From positions 1 to 13,694 of the forward strand of contig JBJMSU010000040.1 in NCBI GenBank assembly GCA_045801465.1: 13,694 nucleotides of DNA. Reading direction: 5' to 3'. This DNA comes from DATFWC01 sp045801465 (GTDB lineage Bacteria > Pseudomonadota > Alphaproteobacteria > Rhizobiales > Xanthobacteraceae). Made by a program: the position numbers and the translations under genes. Of the stretch, positions 13,655 through 13,694 are shown piece by piece. The notes beneath the pieces are model-generated. The model did no database searches. It saw only the letters and a list, made by a program, of their open reading frames with translations, and had not been told where the DNA came from. Numbering within the stretch: position 1 is the stretch's first letter; the number at the start of each line of letters is the position of its first letter.

Positions 13655-13694
13655 ATGGCAATTGCGCCACGCAACTCGCAATCGCGGAGAAGCC
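13655..13694 (+). CDS. Possible start of a divergent plus-strand gene (13 codons, cut by edge)
   Basis: ATG at 13655-13657 has GAGGA at 13642-13646, 8 nt upstream, and opens the peptide MAIAPRNSQSRRS up to the window end. Spacing is ideal and the ATG lies divergent to a catabolic operon, where a regulator is often found. Thirteen residues are too few to name a family or to exclude chance. Confidence 0.3.
   Translation, partial: MAIAPRNSQSRRS

Overview
The window is GC-rich, densely coding and almost entirely on the minus strand. The gene families (HdeD, IalB, YejA-type binding protein, Bug/TctC receptor, HspQ, Tat-exported molybdenum hydroxylase) and the codon use suggest an alphaproteobacterium of the Hyphomicrobiales/Rhizobiales, in the broad Bradyrhizobium / Rhodopseudomonas / Pseudolabrys neighbourhood. 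This placement is inference from gene content. I see no rRNA, tRNA, CRISPR array, insertion sequence or phage gene.

Layout, left to right. (1) 1-111, minus: the first 37 residues of an HdeD-family membrane protein, cut by the window edge. (2) 1957-3834 then 390-1949, minus: a YejA-like periplasmic peptide-binding protein, followed after 7 bp by an adenylate-forming (acyl-CoA synthetase-like) protein whose ATP-binding motifs are badly eroded. (3) 4101-4937, plus: an exported IalB-family protein with a long Pro/Ala/Lys/Gln linker, the only confident plus-strand gene; a strong GC hairpin follows it. (4) 9130-5082, minus: a tightly coupled three-gene operon for a periplasmic molybdenum hydroxylase: membrane-anchored tri-haem cytochrome c, 2Fe-2S subunit, and molybdopterin subunit with a twin-arginine signal. 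(5) 9249-9578, minus: hspQ, with a TATAAT box placed so that the mRNA may be leaderless. (6) 13457-9664, minus: a four-gene operon of a thiamine-diphosphate enzyme, two paralogous cupins and a Bug/TctC solute receptor. (7) 13458-13694: upstream region of that operon, with a possible divergent plus-strand gene start at the right edge.

How the genes may work together. Operon 4 fits oxidation of an aldehyde or N-heterocycle in the periplasm, with electrons passing from Mo through 2Fe-2S to c-haems and then to the respiratory chain. Operon 6 looks like a small catabolic module: a receptor captures an organic acid, a ThDP enzyme cleaves or decarboxylates a 2-oxo acid, and two cupins act on a related substrate or product. 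The substrate cannot be read from sequence. The YejA/degenerate-ANL pair and operon 6 are the least explained parts. I do not claim a proven new system. The best candidates are the ThDP-cupin-cupin-Bug operon, where one cupin has lost a predicted metal ligand, and the apparent adenylate-forming pseudoenzyme coupled to a peptide-binding protein.
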